Shown here in pieces: positions 1 to 8,518 of a stretch of 20,667 nt of DNA. A program made the position numbers and the translations under genes. The notes under the pieces were generated by a model. It was not told the origin of the DNA. It ran no database searches and saw only the letters and a list, made by a program, of their open reading frames with translations. Source of the stretch: a virus; IMG/VR virus record IMGVR_UViG_3300050191_000005, positions 1 through 20,667 of that record. One strand, given 5' to 3'. Within the stretch, counting starts at the first letter, position 1. Each line of letters opens with the position of its first letter.

Positions 1-22
1 CAGAAATATTCAGAGTCGCCAT
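1..22 (-). CDS. 5' end of a further late gene (partial, cut by window edge)
   Basis: Only the first seven codons are present (MATLNIS). An ATG at 22-20 is preceded on the minus strand by AAGGTG at 33-28, a good Shine-Dalgarno about 5 to 7 bases away. It follows the terminator hairpin at 36-67 so closely that there is no room for a promoter of its own, so it probably depends on read-through. Nothing can be said about its product. Confidence 0.6.
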
Positions 23-35
23 ATTAGCACCTTAG

Positions 36-67
36 AAAAATACCGGGTGGCCTTACGACCACCCGGT
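36..67 (-). terminator. Rho-independent terminator after the 187-residue tail gene
   Basis: A perfect 9-bp inverted repeat, ACCGGGTGG at 42-50 and CCACCCGGT at 59-67, encloses an 8-base loop. On the minus strand it is followed at once by ATTTTTC (41-35). The GC-rich stem plus U-tract lies 14 bases after the stop codon at 81-83. The plus strand has no U-tract after the stem, so the signal is directional. Confidence 0.85.
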
Positions 68-80
68 GGTTACAAACCGA

Positions 81-644
81 TTACGCAGACGTTGTGTAGG
101 TGATGTTCAACTGATCACCAGAACTTGTAGGAACAGGCGAACCGAAAGGTGCCGTCGCCCACAATTTACCTGTCGTACCGGAGATGGTACTGTTACTGCA
201 CACGAAGATTCCATAAATCGTGCCACCAGAACCATTGATGTTGAACACGGCTGCACTGGCATTGGTCACTGTTCGCACACCGCCGGAAGCAGTACCAGAA
301 CCCCAAGCAACGCGAGTAGATTGCGAGTACGCTGTGAATTCTGTCCAACCAGCGTGACTGCCCATCACGTCACCAGCGGCCAAAGCCGAGAAGCCGGAGT
401 TATCGATAAATCCGATGTACCACGACGTATTGGCAATTTGCGTCGCAGTGTTGAACATGACATTGAACAGCGTATTCACGCCTTCGTTCGTAATGTCATT
501 CTTGGTGAAGTGCCTTCCCAAGAGCTTGCCACCACGCAAATGTTCCATGCAGATGGGGTTATTGAAACGCAGACGACTGCCAAGGTCACGATCCTTTTTG
601 GCCGTGAACTCGACCTGTTGCTGCATCGTAAACGATTGAATCAT
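81..644 (-). CDS. Beta-rich virion/tail protein downstream of the tape measure
   Basis: The product has 187 residues. The ATG at 644-642 follows CGGAGAATCAAA, matching the leaders of other late genes here. The N-terminal half contains a charged stretch and the segment NEGVNTLFNVMFN. From about residue 75 (WYIGFIDNSGFSAL) it is rich in Gly, Ser, Thr and aromatic residues, with predicted beta character, and it ends GDQLNITYTTSA. From memory, proteins of this style recur beside tape-measure or fibre genes in siphoviruses; no enzymatic motif is seen. Its place between the tape measure and a terminator suggests a tail-tip or baseplate-associated structural part. The specific role is unknown. Confidence 0.75.
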   Translation of the reverse strand: MIQSFTMQQQVEFTAKKDRDLGSRLRFNNPICMEHLRGGKLLGRHFTKNDITNEGVNTLFNVMFNTATQIANTSWYIGFIDNSGFSALAAGDVMGSHAGWTEFTAYSQSTRVAWGSGTASGGVRTVTNASAAVFNINGSGGTIYGIFVCSNSTISGTTGKLWATAPFGSPVPTSSGDQLNITYTTSA

Positions 645-658
645 TTTGATTCTCCGAG

Positions 659-3600
659 TTAGATGTTACCACGCCGCTGTTCACGACGTATTCTGCTGTA
701 AACTGCACGCGCAGTTTTGTCTGGACTATCTGCACCGTTCACATTGATGTTCATGTGACCGATGCTGTTGTTGACTGTACCACCCGTGGCGTATCCACCG
801 CCTCTTGGCGAATCTCCACGATTCATTGAAACCAATTGGGAATAAAACTGACGACTCGAATCTGGATTCATAACGAACTCACCAACGCGAGCGTTGATTC
901 GTACATTATCTGGACCCATAGCCGAGAAGGCATTTCCAATCAAACCACCGCTTGCGAATCCTTCCTCATCTTCATTAGGTACTGAACCGTTGAAGATATT
1001 CGATCTGTCACCTACTCCTGGAGAATTTACTGTTAGAACACCACCACCAACAGTTGTTGACCCACCGCCAGGACTTGGCAACGTATACGTGCCATCTGCA
1101 TTTGGTTTCAATATATTTGGTGCCTTTGGAATATACAAATCCTCAGGTTTGACACCAAACATACGAGCAACTGCTGTAATCGCATCTTGCGAATTCTCAG
1201 TATCACGACCTGGTGAATATTGAAGCATTCGTTGCGCTGTTGCCAAGTTTGATTGATAAAGATTACTCGAATTCACAGCAGGTCCAAATTCCGATCCATT
1301 ACCTGCTATTGAATTTTGAGGACCGCCAGCACCAAATGGTCCACTACCAGTACCAAGTGAACCAGAACCACGTGAACCAGAACCACCGCTAGCACTGACA
1401 CCAACAGCAGGTCCTGGGGCAAATGCCGGTGCCGTAGGATGATGCGATGCAGTTGCATGACCAACTGCACCTGTTGCTAGACCATCCATAGCAGTAGCTA
1501 TCATACCAGCTATGCCACCACCATGACCTGGAGAAGCAGAAGCAGTATCACTACTACCACCTGCACTTGCTTGTGGTCCAATATTACCGTCCGCATCCAT
1601 ACGTGACGGGCTTGGTGCTGTTGCACCACGCGGTGTAGTCGCACCACCATTCAAAGAATCCCATAAAGCTTCCGCACTACCAGGTGCTGGTGCAGAGGTT
1701 GGCGTTGCTCCTGGCGACCCAGGTGCCCTCAACGAATCAAACATCGAAGATGCTGCATTCATACTCTGAATTCGCATCTCTCTAACTACTGCCTGCTCTG
1801 CCTGCAATCGCACTACATTTGCTTCTCTCAGATTGCTGACCGTTGTTCTTCCTTCTTTGATGATACTTCGATCAGCCATCGAGTCACTACGATCTGGATT
1901 CCTTGCATCCTTCTGATCGAAAATCTTCTGAGCAATGTTAAGCAAACGTTCCAACGCCGCCGCAGCAAGCTGCATGTTTTCTGGCGTCTTATCTCTCTGT
2001 GCTGCCAAAGCAGCAGCATTATTTGCAGTTTTAGCATTACGCAACTCAGCTTGGTCTTGTAGACTGATATTGTCCCACGCCGTCAAGTGAGTATGTCCAG
2101 CAATCTCATTGCCAATCGTTTGAGAATCAGTTAGACCCTTATTCTCCATTCGATTAGCTTCTGATGCATTCAATCGGCTTTGTGCAATCAATTGAGCACT
2201 GCTCTTGATTTCAGCAATAGCAGCATCAAATTTCTGCTTAATCTCGACATGCGCTTGCATAGCATTTCGTAATGCTAATTGTGCGTCTACGTGAGCATTC
2301 AATGCGTCACGTGTACGACTCAAATCTGCATCGGATGGCGCATCACGATGAATCTGATCGCGTTGCTCGCGACTAATCTGCCCGGCCCTGAGCATCCTAT
2401 CGGCATTATCCGGACCAATCCTCGCAGCCCTAGTAAGCTCGGCCATCACCCTTTCTACACCGCGCGTTAGACTTTCATTTAACGCGGCACCACCACCAGG
2501 CCCTGCAAACTGAGGATTAAGTTCCCCACCATGCTCAACATTGTTTTGACGGAAAAATCTACTTGTAGTAAGTGATGCTTCTTTATTAGCATCACGTTGA
2601 GACTTAGAGGCATCCTCTGCTGATTGTTGACGTTGCCTTAGCATTGCCTGATAAGCAGCTTCTCGTTGTGCCGAAGCAGCATTTAAAGCATTTGCACCTG
2701 CTTCACGTTCATCGTTGAATGGATTATATTGCTGTGCACGTCCAGTCAATCGTCCTTGCAAATCAGCATTACGTCTCGACCGCGCAGCTTCGGTATTAGC
2801 AATCTCGTCGTTAATGCGTAGAAGTTCTTCTTCTTTACGGCGAGCAGAAGCGATACTAGCATCATCGCCCTTTCTATACAATTCAGCTACTTCTGCTGTC
2901 ACCCTTGCAGTACGATCACGAAGTAAGGTAAGTTGATTTGCAGAATCATTATTTTGCAGCTTATTTAAAGCAACAGCATCTCTTGCCTCTGTACCAGCAT
3001 GTTTTCCCTTGAAAGGGGAAACCATGTGCGAACTTCCTGCCGTAGCCAAACGATGCTTGAAAGCATCCTGATCAGCCTTATCGGCAGCCTCACCAACCCG
3101 CTTCAAAGAGTTAATGATTTCTGCTTCGGCCTTCTTGGCTATGCTTTCAAAATCACTAAGCACTTTACTTAAAGAATGCATAATGCCTTGAGCCGCAGCC
3201 TCAGCCTGCTCTTTCATCTGACTTGCAGCTTCCCTCGCCGACTCAACGGCTTTCTGGGATTCCATTACTTGCGGTTTGAATGATTGAGTAACAACCTGTT
3301 CTTGCATCCTTGCAGTGCCTTCTGTTTCCTCCCGCTGACGACTCAGACCAGCATTATAAGCTGTTTCATTTGCTGCCCTAGCCTCATTTAACTTCCTTGT
3401 TGCCTCCGTCATTCCAGCAAGTTGGCGATTTATTAGGCCCAAACCTTCGCCAACCTTACCCAACCAGCCAGCCCAAATAATAAAGCCATTAACAGTATTA
3501 ACAATCACTGGTGCCCATTTAGCAATCTCAGTACCGATTGCAATAATCGGTCCAGAAAATTCACCAAATGCTTTGAAAGCATCAAGAATCTTAGGACCAA

Positions 3601-4840
3601 TTTCGGTTGCGAATGCTGTCGCAATCTTATTGAACTCAGCCTGGAACGTAGTATTCTCACGAATGACTTGTCCAGCCCGCGCAGCTTCTGCTGCAAGCTC
3701 TTCACGATTATTAAGAGGATTTTCTCCCCTACTTAATTCTTCGCCTAATGTCAGAGTACCAAGGGCGCGACGCGATGAAAGTAATTTTCTAGCTGACTCG
3801 CCAGTTTCATCCATTCGTTCGGCTAGGAGTCTTAAAACATTACCCAATCCGCCATCAGCCGCAGCCGCTTGAACACTGACATATCCGTGATTCAGAAGAA
3901 TCTTATCAAATTCTGCTGTTCTTCGTTCAAGCCCCGTCAATGTGCCTTGCAACTGAGACATTGCATCGGCGCCGGTTGAACCGCGTGCTTTGAGTAGCTC
4001 GAAAGCATGAAGCATGTCCGGCAAGGTGATATTCAGACGAGCAGCACTTGCACCTGTATTGCGAAGTGTATCACCAATTGACTCAAGATCACCACCGTGT
4101 TGTGCCACATGGAACAACTGATTCATCGTGTTGGCAGCTTCACTTGTAGGAAGCCTGAAAGCCTGCATTATGCCACCTAAGGTGGACATAGCTGAGCCAG
4201 TCGATATACCAGCCACCTGGGCTAATCGCATAGCCTCAGTCAACGTGTTCATGTCTCCGGCCGATTGAATGGCTCCAGACTGAACACCTTGTCTTGCTGC
4301 TGATGCTACCTCACCAATTGGCTGATTGAACTGATTAGCTCTCTGGGCCATTTGCTGGCCTAATTGCTGCGTATTACCAACATTTTTATTGAGGGCCTGA
4401 ATTTGGCCCATTTTTGCTTGGAATTCAGCAGCAGCCTTGACAGCTTCTCGCATACCGGAAGCGATGTCAAGAAAGACGTGACGAATCGTTGTAACTGCAA
4501 GCAAACGAGCAATGCTGGTCGCAGTAAGTCCAAAAATGCCGGCAGTTTTCTTGGCAGCATTTCCAGCATTATCAAGTTCTTTAGTAGCTTCTTTTAACTT
4601 GATGCTGACGGCTTCCCAACCCTGTGCCGTATTCTTCAAAGTACCTTGTATCTGCTGACCAGCGCTATTGATTCCTTGAAAACCAATCTTTAATTTTTCA
4701 CCAATGTCATTGACTTGCGTCCAAGTTTTAGAAAGCTCGAATGATGCAGTATTGATTCCAGAAAGCGCACCACTAGCTTGTGCTGCACCGCTGACGACAC
4801 CACTGGCATCAAGCAGGATTCTTTCAACTGTATCAGCCAT
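659..4840 (-). CDS. Phage tail tape measure protein, TP901 type
   Basis: This 1393-residue protein should set tail length and be ejected with the DNA. The N-terminus is rich in small and hydrophobic residues. Residues about 135-365 match the TP901 tape-measure core in character (QIQALNKNVGN, GDMNTLTEAMRLAQVAGIS, GIMQAFRLPTSEAANTMNQL, RGSTGADAMSQLQGTLTGL). A hydrophobic region near 420-475 may be membrane-active during ejection, and long charged helical segments follow to about 1040. A Gly/Pro/Ser-rich linker leads to a C-terminal end with GEFVMNPDSSRQFYSQL and MNINVNGADSPDKTARAV, typical of tape-measure tails. ATG at 4840 follows GGAG at a 7-base spacing and overlaps the previous gene by 8 bases. 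At the usual rule of about 0.15 nm per residue the tail would be near 200 nm. Confidence 0.95.
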   Translation of the reverse strand: MADTVERILLDASGVVSGAAQASGALSGINTASFELSKTWTQVNDIGEKLKIGFQGINSAGQQIQGTLKNTAQGWEAVSIKLKEATKELDNAGNAAKKTAGIFGLTATSIARLLAVTTIRHVFLDIASGMREAVKAAAEFQAKMGQIQALNKNVGNTQQLGQQMAQRANQFNQPIGEVASAARQGVQSGAIQSAGDMNTLTEAMRLAQVAGISTGSAMSTLGGIMQAFRLPTSEAANTMNQLFHVAQHGGDLESIGDTLRNTGASAARLNITLPDMLHAFELLKARGSTGADAMSQLQGTLTGLERRTAEFDKILLNHGYVSVQAAAADGGLGNVLRLLAERMDETGESARKLLSSRRALGTLTLGEELSRGENPLNNREELAAEAARAGQVIRENTTFQAEFNKIATAFATEIGPKILDAFKAFGEFSGPIIAIGTEIAKWAPVIVNTVNGFIIWAGWLGKVGEGLGLINRQLAGMTEATRKLNEARAANETAYNAGLSRQREETEGTARMQEQVVTQSFKPQVMESQKAVESAREAASQMKEQAEAAAQGIMHSLSKVLSDFESIAKKAEAEIINSLKRVGEAADKADQDAFKHRLATAGSSHMVSPFKGKHAGTEARDAVALNKLQNNDSANQLTLLRDRTARVTAEVAELYRKGDDASIASARRKEEELLRINDEIANTEAARSRRNADLQGRLTGRAQQYNPFNDEREAGANALNAASAQREAAYQAMLRQRQQSAEDASKSQRDANKEASLTTSRFFRQNNVEHGGELNPQFAGPGGGAALNESLTRGVERVMAELTRAARIGPDNADRMLRAGQISREQRDQIHRDAPSDADLSRTRDALNAHVDAQLALRNAMQAHVEIKQKFDAAIAEIKSSAQLIAQSRLNASEANRMENKGLTDSQTIGNEIAGHTHLTAWDNISLQDQAELRNAKTANNAAALAAQRDKTPENMQLAAAALERLLNIAQKIFDQKDARNPDRSDSMADRSIIKEGRTTVSNLREANVVRLQAEQAVVREMRIQSMNAASSMFDSLRAPGSPGATPTSAPAPGSAEALWDSLNGGATTPRGATAPSPSRMDADGNIGPQASAGGSSDTASASPGHGGGIAGMIATAMDGLATGAVGHATASHHPTAPAFAPGPAVGVSASGGSGSRGSGSLGTGSGPFGAGGPQNSIAGNGSEFGPAVNSSNLYQSNLATAQRMLQYSPGRDTENSQDAITAVARMFGVKPEDLYIPKAPNILKPNADGTYTLPSPGGGSTTVGGGVLTVNSPGVGDRSNIFNGSVPNEDEEGFASGGLIGNAFSAMGPDNVRINARVGEFVMNPDSSRQFYSQLVSMNRGDSPRGGGYATGGTVNNSIGHMNINVNGADSPDKTARAVYSRIRREQRRGNI

Positions 4841-5414
4841 TTCTTATCTCCGTCTTTTCGATGTAATCCGAAATCGCTGGCACATCGTCCAGTAAATTTT
4901 CATGCAGATAATTAATAAATGCCATGTGACCAGCGGCGAAACTCAACCAAGGTGAACTTGGCGTATAAGGATTCGCACTTGCATCATTGATGACATAATA
5001 CAAGATTGAGGCGGCGTAATTAAATATAAATACGCCATCTTCTTGCGTGAATACCTTATCTGGAGCGGTTGAAAACTGTCTAGCATTTTCAGGTGTTTTG
5101 GGTACTTTGCCACCGGAATCGGTATAGTAAGAAACCTTACCGTTCAACGGGACGTTGTACACTTTCATTCGTCTCTTGTCCAATTTCCTTCTGAAAGATT
5201 CTGGACTAGAGGAAGCACTCAAACCAATAGCGTCTGCAAGATTAAGAAGGCTTCCGCGTGCAAATCCAGTTTGGACTGGCACGCGGATTAGTACAGCCTT
5301 CGCAAATTCTCTCGCGGCATTCCTCATTACAAGTTGAATAGCTTTAAAGAATGCGGCCGTGTAAGGCTCTCTCTTAAATCCAAACTGAAACAGTGTTGAT
5401 TTAATGAAAGGCAT
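4833..5414 (-). CDS. Putative tail completion or minor tail protein
   Basis: The product has 193 residues and sits between the chaperone frameshift extension and the tape measure. ATG at 5414 overlaps the upstream stop as TAATG and follows GAGG with a 5-base gap. The N-terminal helical part contains AREFAKAVLIRVPVQTGFAR, reminiscent of the VPVDTG motif of HK97 gp10-type tail-completion proteins. The C-terminal part has SPWLSFAAGHMAFINYLHEN. HK97 gp10-like genes usually precede the tube gene, so position argues against a simple equivalence. The assignment rests on motif resemblance and context only. Confidence 0.55.
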   Translation of the reverse strand: MPFIKSTLFQFGFKREPYTAAFFKAIQLVMRNAAREFAKAVLIRVPVQTGFARGSLLNLADAIGLSASSSPESFRRKLDKRRMKVYNVPLNGKVSYYTDSGGKVPKTPENARQFSTAPDKVFTQEDGVFIFNYAASILYYVINDASANPYTPSSPWLSFAAGHMAFINYLHENLLDDVPAISDYIEKTEIRNG

Positions 5415-5665
5415 TATATCCTCATTCCAATCTTTGCAAATTGTAACTTCTCTTCGGCTTCTTCATAATCGCGTACTTGACTATACGCAATCATTCGAGC
5501 TTTCGAATCGGCGCCGCAACCATCCCAAGTATCCTTAACATCAGGGGGTAGGATTCCTATACGTTCGCAAGCCCGCCAGATGGCGTAGTCACCTGTCCGT
5601 CCGCTGGGGACGAGGCGTCGGAGACTCGTACCGCTTGCGATTGTATAAAACGGTTCCGTGCTTCC
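5414..5665 (-). CDS. -1 frame extension of the tail assembly chaperone (T part)
   Basis: A reading frame -1 relative to the upstream chaperone gene is open from 5665 to a TAA at 5416-5414. Its distinctive part reads ACERIGILPPDVKDTWDG, then GADSKARMIAYSQVRDYEEA, ending KIGMRI. This resembles the C-terminal extension of siphovirus G/GT chaperones. There is no usable start: the first in-frame ATG lies inside the conserved helix without a Shine-Dalgarno. That argues for production by ribosomal frameshift from the gene at 5557-6090, giving a fusion of about 240 residues or less, depending on the slip site. The stop overlaps the next ATG (TAATG), as expected for coupled translation. The exact slip site is not resolved. 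Confidence 0.75.
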   Translation of the reverse strand, partial: GSTEPFYTIASGTSLRRLVPSGRTGDYAIWRACERIGILPPDVKDTWDGCGADSKARMIAYSQVRDYEEAEEKLQFAKIGMRI

Positions 5666-6090
5666 TCAATCTTCCGCTCATTCAAACAGTTTGCAATCAT
5701 GCAACCCTGTGTGATGAGGTTCCGTTCGATAAGACTGAAACCGGCATCCTGCAATTCCTTCTCGAAGTTCAACCACGTATCAGGGCGATTTATGTCAATC
5801 GTATCCCAGGTAAGCCCTTCCGTAGCTTCCAGGGACTTGATAAACATGTAGTAGGTTTGAAGCCTCGTTTTGTTGTTCAGCGCAGTGACGAAACTCTGAT
5901 CGCGGTAATTCTTTTCACGACCAGTACCGGGCTTGATAATCCATGGAGCTTCCGGTTCTGGACACAGCTTGTTGAAAGTCTCATAATCAGCCACAGCCTG
6001 TGCCTTGAAGATGATGTCCTCACCGTTACCCCGAGGGATAACGATGAGTTCAACATTGAGACTTTTGATTTCCTTGCCCTGGATACGCAT
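5557..6090 (-). CDS. Tail assembly chaperone (G part)
   Basis: The product has 177 residues from the ATG at 6090-6088, chosen because CGGAG lies 5 bases upstream and directly follows the tube stop at 6103-6101. A longer in-frame start would overlap the tube gene. Features are an N-terminal beta segment (GKEIKSLNVELIVIPRGNG), a middle with APWIIKPGTGREKNYRD, and a helical C-terminal half (NRPDTWLNFEKELQDAGFSL; GCMIANCLNERKIEEARNRF). Between the tube and the tape measure, with a -1 frame extension overlapping its 3' end, it fits the chaperone that coats the tape measure while the tube polymerises. Such chaperones usually do not remain in the virion. Confidence 0.8.
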   Translation of the reverse strand: MRIQGKEIKSLNVELIVIPRGNGEDIIFKAQAVADYETFNKLCPEPEAPWIIKPGTGREKNYRDQSFVTALNNKTRLQTYYMFIKSLEATEGLTWDTIDINRPDTWLNFEKELQDAGFSLIERNLITQGCMIANCLNERKIEEARNRFIQSQAVRVSDASSPADGQVTTPSGGLANV

Positions 6091-6100
6091 GACTTCTCCG

Positions 6101-7255
6101 TTAGTGAGTGATAACTTGGTTGAACGCGTCCTTGGCCACACGAGTGACCGTCGGTTGAGTGAGGTTGCACTTCGCCGTGCACGCGATCATACCGGTCTTT
6201 GCATCGTGCTGGAGTTCTTCGTACCGGAACTCCGCGAGGTCGATGATTTCATTGTCCACGCCGGGGCACGGTGGGACATAGTAGATTTGCAATCGGACGC
6301 AATACGGTTCGCAAGGATCGACACCGGCCGTCACCCAACCAGCAGCCTGGCCGGTTTGCTTGAGGGCGTCTTCCACCATGATGGCTTCACCGCTGGACGA
6401 CTTGATGAAGACCCAAGCGAACTCAAGTTTGATTTCGAGTGGGTCTTCGTCACCGTTTCGCACTGCATCCAAGAAGCCACGATTCTTCTTGTATTCGCGT
6501 GGCTTCTTCTCGGTCCACGTGCAGTTACCGTCGCCCAGCTTCACGTTCAGGCTGTGCGGCTGGATGGTCAATGACTGATCATCCTGAACACCCACGGACA
6601 AACCAGGAGTGAATGTAATCGAAGTCGTGTTGCCATCCGTCTCGGTATGCGCCGTGACGGTGTAAACATTGTCGTCAGGCAGAAGATTCGTATCCGTTGG
6701 TACGATCTTGAACGTGTCACCAACGCTCCAGATGCCAGTGCCGGTGTCGATCAACATGGTCGTCGCAGCAACCGCGTATGCGTACACACCAGTAATCACT
6801 GCGGCCGATACGAAAGTGATTGGCGCCGAGCCGCTTGTTTCCATACTGTTATCGGAGTCGACCGTAATCAGATTGGTTTGTGGCTCACTTGCCAAGACGC
6901 CAGCAAATGTCACAGTGAATGGACCAGCGCCCGTTGTACCAGTCACAGTAACGCCACCAGCACCGATTGTTGGAATACTTACCAACGATGCCTGGAGTCC
7001 AGCAGCAGTGTAAGTGCTAGCCCACGCAACTGTGGACTTTGCGCCGCGGAAATCAAAATCAGTTGATCCGGAACCACCAACAGCCGTTGCGCTGAGTGTC
7101 AAGGTTTGGGTGGCAACAGTGCCAGCGTTGTTCACGAGGAACGAGCCAGCTGCAAGGCCGGGGCCGATGTAGCCGTCGTAGATAAAGACGTTCGCGTTCT
7201 TGAGGTCGAAATACGCGCAAAACGTCTGAACCGGAATACCGGAAAGAAACTTCAT
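6101..7255 (-). CDS. Major tail tube protein with two inserted beta domains
   Basis: The product has 384 residues. ATG at 7255 is preferred to an upstream TTG because GGAG lies 7 bases before it. Residues 1-29 (FLSGIPVQTFCAYFDLKNA) and 236-384 (LNVKLGDGNCTWTEKKPREY; EIKLEFAWVF; LAEFRYEELQHD) look like a tube core. Residues about 33-139 form an inserted Ala/Gly/Thr-rich beta domain. Residues about 150-232 form a second (AVAATTMLIDTGT, TTSITFTPGL) that closely resembles an insert in the capsid protein of this window. The C-terminal part has several cysteines (CEPYC, PPCPG, CTAKC). Position just before the chaperone and tape measure supports the call, and no sheath gene accompanies it. GC content is higher than in flanking genes, consistent with strong expression. 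Confidence 0.82.
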   Translation of the reverse strand: MKFLSGIPVQTFCAYFDLKNANVFIYDGYIGPGLAAGSFLVNNAGTVATQTLTLSATAVGGSGSTDFDFRGAKSTVAWASTYTAAGLQASLVSIPTIGAGGVTVTGTTGAGPFTVTFAGVLASEPQTNLITVDSDNSMETSGSAPITFVSAAVITGVYAYAVAATTMLIDTGTGIWSVGDTFKIVPTDTNLLPDDNVYTVTAHTETDGNTTSITFTPGLSVGVQDDQSLTIQPHSLNVKLGDGNCTWTEKKPREYKKNRGFLDAVRNGDEDPLEIKLEFAWVFIKSSSGEAIMVEDALKQTGQAAGWVTAGVDPCEPYCVRLQIYYVPPCPGVDNEIIDLAEFRYEELQHDAKTGMIACTAKCNLTQPTVTRVAKDAFNQVITH

Positions 7256-7268
7256 GTTCAAACTCCTG

Positions 7269-7757
7269 TTAAAGATCGAGCCACATGTTGTAGTGGGCTT
7301 CGATGATTGATTGTGTAATCTTCACATCAACATCCAGTTGACCGAAGTGGGCTACTTGAATAGCGTTCTTATCGTCCGCTTCAAGTTGAAAACAGCCAAG
7401 AAGACTCTTGTCGTCACACTTACCCGTGCCATACTTAAACACAGGAATTGAATTGGCGTAAGCAGAATAAACAATCCCAACTGTTGCATCATGCGCGTAG
7501 GCGTTTACCTGATCCAATTTTGTCGATACTAAGAAGTTAACAATCACCTGATGGTGAGATGTACTCAAAGTAATCGGCGTAGAGATAGGCCCATTAAAAC
7601 GAGCTTCGGCCCATCTGTCCTGCTTGGTGATGTAATTGCCATCCTTGTCAACATGCTCGTTAGTCTCGATATAACACGTGACACCTTTCCCTTTGATGAT
7701 GTCCGTGAACCATTTAATCATCGAGGCTCGCATCCACCGTGGCCAGTTTTCATTCAT
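7269..7757 (-). CDS. Putative neck/tail terminator-type protein
   Basis: The product has 162 residues. ATG at 7757 follows AGGG by 8 bases and overlaps the preceding gene by 8 bases (AATGAATGA). It begins NWPRWMRASMIKWFTDIIKG, an amphipathic helix, followed by a beta-rich body with CYIETNEHVDKDG and AEARFNGPISTPITLST. It ends with a helical tail (IIEAHYNMWLDL). Its place between a neck-type protein and the tube gene is where siphoviruses usually keep the tail terminator or tail-completion protein. No specific family was recognised, so the name rests on position. Confidence 0.6.
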   Translation of the reverse strand: MNENWPRWMRASMIKWFTDIIKGKGVTCYIETNEHVDKDGNYITKQDRWAEARFNGPISTPITLSTSHHQVIVNFLVSTKLDQVNAYAHDATVGIVYSAYANSIPVFKYGTGKCDDKSLLGCFQLEADDKNAIQVAHFGQLDVDVKITQSIIEAHYNMWLDL

Positions 7758-8244
7758 TGTTAGTGCCCTGCCTTAAACACACCTTGGAACAAACAGGGAT
7801 ATTAAGAACTTGAAAGGGTTCCAAACCTTTTGTCTCTTTCAGGGCCATTAAGAATCCATAATCGCCCATGAGGTTAGTAACATGACTAACTTGGTATCTG
7901 ATATCCTCAGCAACCATGTAGTCATCAACCAGCGGTGTAAACGCAACTGGTAGATCCATCGCATCCAAGATACACATACGAATGCCAACATCAAAGTAGC
8001 CACCGTATGTGAACGCACGATTTTCCGCAATGAAGGCTCTTGAATAAGCGAACTTTCTGGAATCTTGTTCAGACATGATAACAGCTAAGGGAATTTCAAT
8101 TTTCGTTCTGGTGCGACAAATCACACCTGTAGCTGTATCAATATCTTCACTGGTGAACCGATAGAGGTCTACCGGAAACCCATAATCCAGTTTCAGCTTA
8201 TACATCACGTTCTGGATGTAGCTCAACGAATTCATTGGATTCAT
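7750..8244 (-). CDS. Putative head-tail joining (neck) protein
   Basis: The product has 164 residues. ATG at 8244 lies 4 bases after AGGTG, which overlaps the TAG of the upstream gene. An N-terminal segment YKLKLDYGFPVDLYRF is followed by SRKFAYSRAFIAENRAFTYG, then YFDVGIRMCILDAMDLP and DDYMVAEDIRYQVSHV. This order (a KF-x-Y segment with FTYGG, then a short beta domain with D-D-Y and Y-x-V) is what I recall from head-tail joining proteins that follow DnaT-like connectors in P22-coat-type siphoviruses. The context, connector upstream and tube downstream, agrees. Confidence 0.65.
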   Translation of the reverse strand: MNPMNSLSYIQNVMYKLKLDYGFPVDLYRFTSEDIDTATGVICRTRTKIEIPLAVIMSEQDSRKFAYSRAFIAENRAFTYGGYFDVGIRMCILDAMDLPVAFTPLVDDYMVAEDIRYQVSHVTNLMGDYGFLMALKETKGLEPFQVLNIPVCSKVCLRQGTNNE

Positions 8245-8251
8245 GCGTCAC

Positions 8252-8518
8252 CTATTTAGTCCTAATGATCTCCAGCGTCTTGTTCACCAATTCTCGTAAC
8301 GGAGTATACAGCTTCGTTACAGATGCCTTAATGATTTCAGCACCAAGGTTTTGTTGATTGCTGTAAACAACAACAGGTTTGTTTAGATTCATAGGCTGAT
8401 CAGCTACAACCACATCACATGGACTATGCTCATCACCTATGAATGCATCGAACCCTGATGCATTTAATGCCGACACCAACATTGTTCCTGCTTGTGCTAT
8501 AATACAAACACGAATCAT
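8252..8518 (-). CDS. Small receiver-like (Rossmann-type) protein of unknown role
   Basis: The product has 88 residues. ATG at 8518 overlaps the upstream stop (ATGA) and follows GGAG at 9 bases. The pattern is MIRVCIIAQ (strand), helix 11-21, FDAFIG, CDVVVADQPM (strand 34-40), KPVVVYS (strand 47-53), GAEIIKAS helix, VTKLYTPLRELVNKTL. The second half resembles a CheY-type receiver, with D40, S53 and K69 where the phosphoacceptor Asp, the Thr/Ser and the Lys would lie. The acidic pair after strand 1 is absent and the protein is about 30 residues shorter than a normal receiver. It may be a degenerate or miniature receiver. What it does between coiled-coil and neck genes is unknown. Confidence 0.65.
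   Translation of the reverse strand: MIRVCIIAQAGTMLVSALNASGFDAFIGDEHSPCDVVVADQPMNLNKPVVVYSNQQNLGAEIIKASVTKLYTPLRELVNKTLEIIRTK

Noticed and set aside
66-662. Plus-strand open frame of 198 codons opposite the tail protein gene
   Set aside because: It is Arg/Thr-rich mirror-frame composition, spans the terminator hairpin, and the opposite frame is a plausible virion protein with a good ribosome-binding site.
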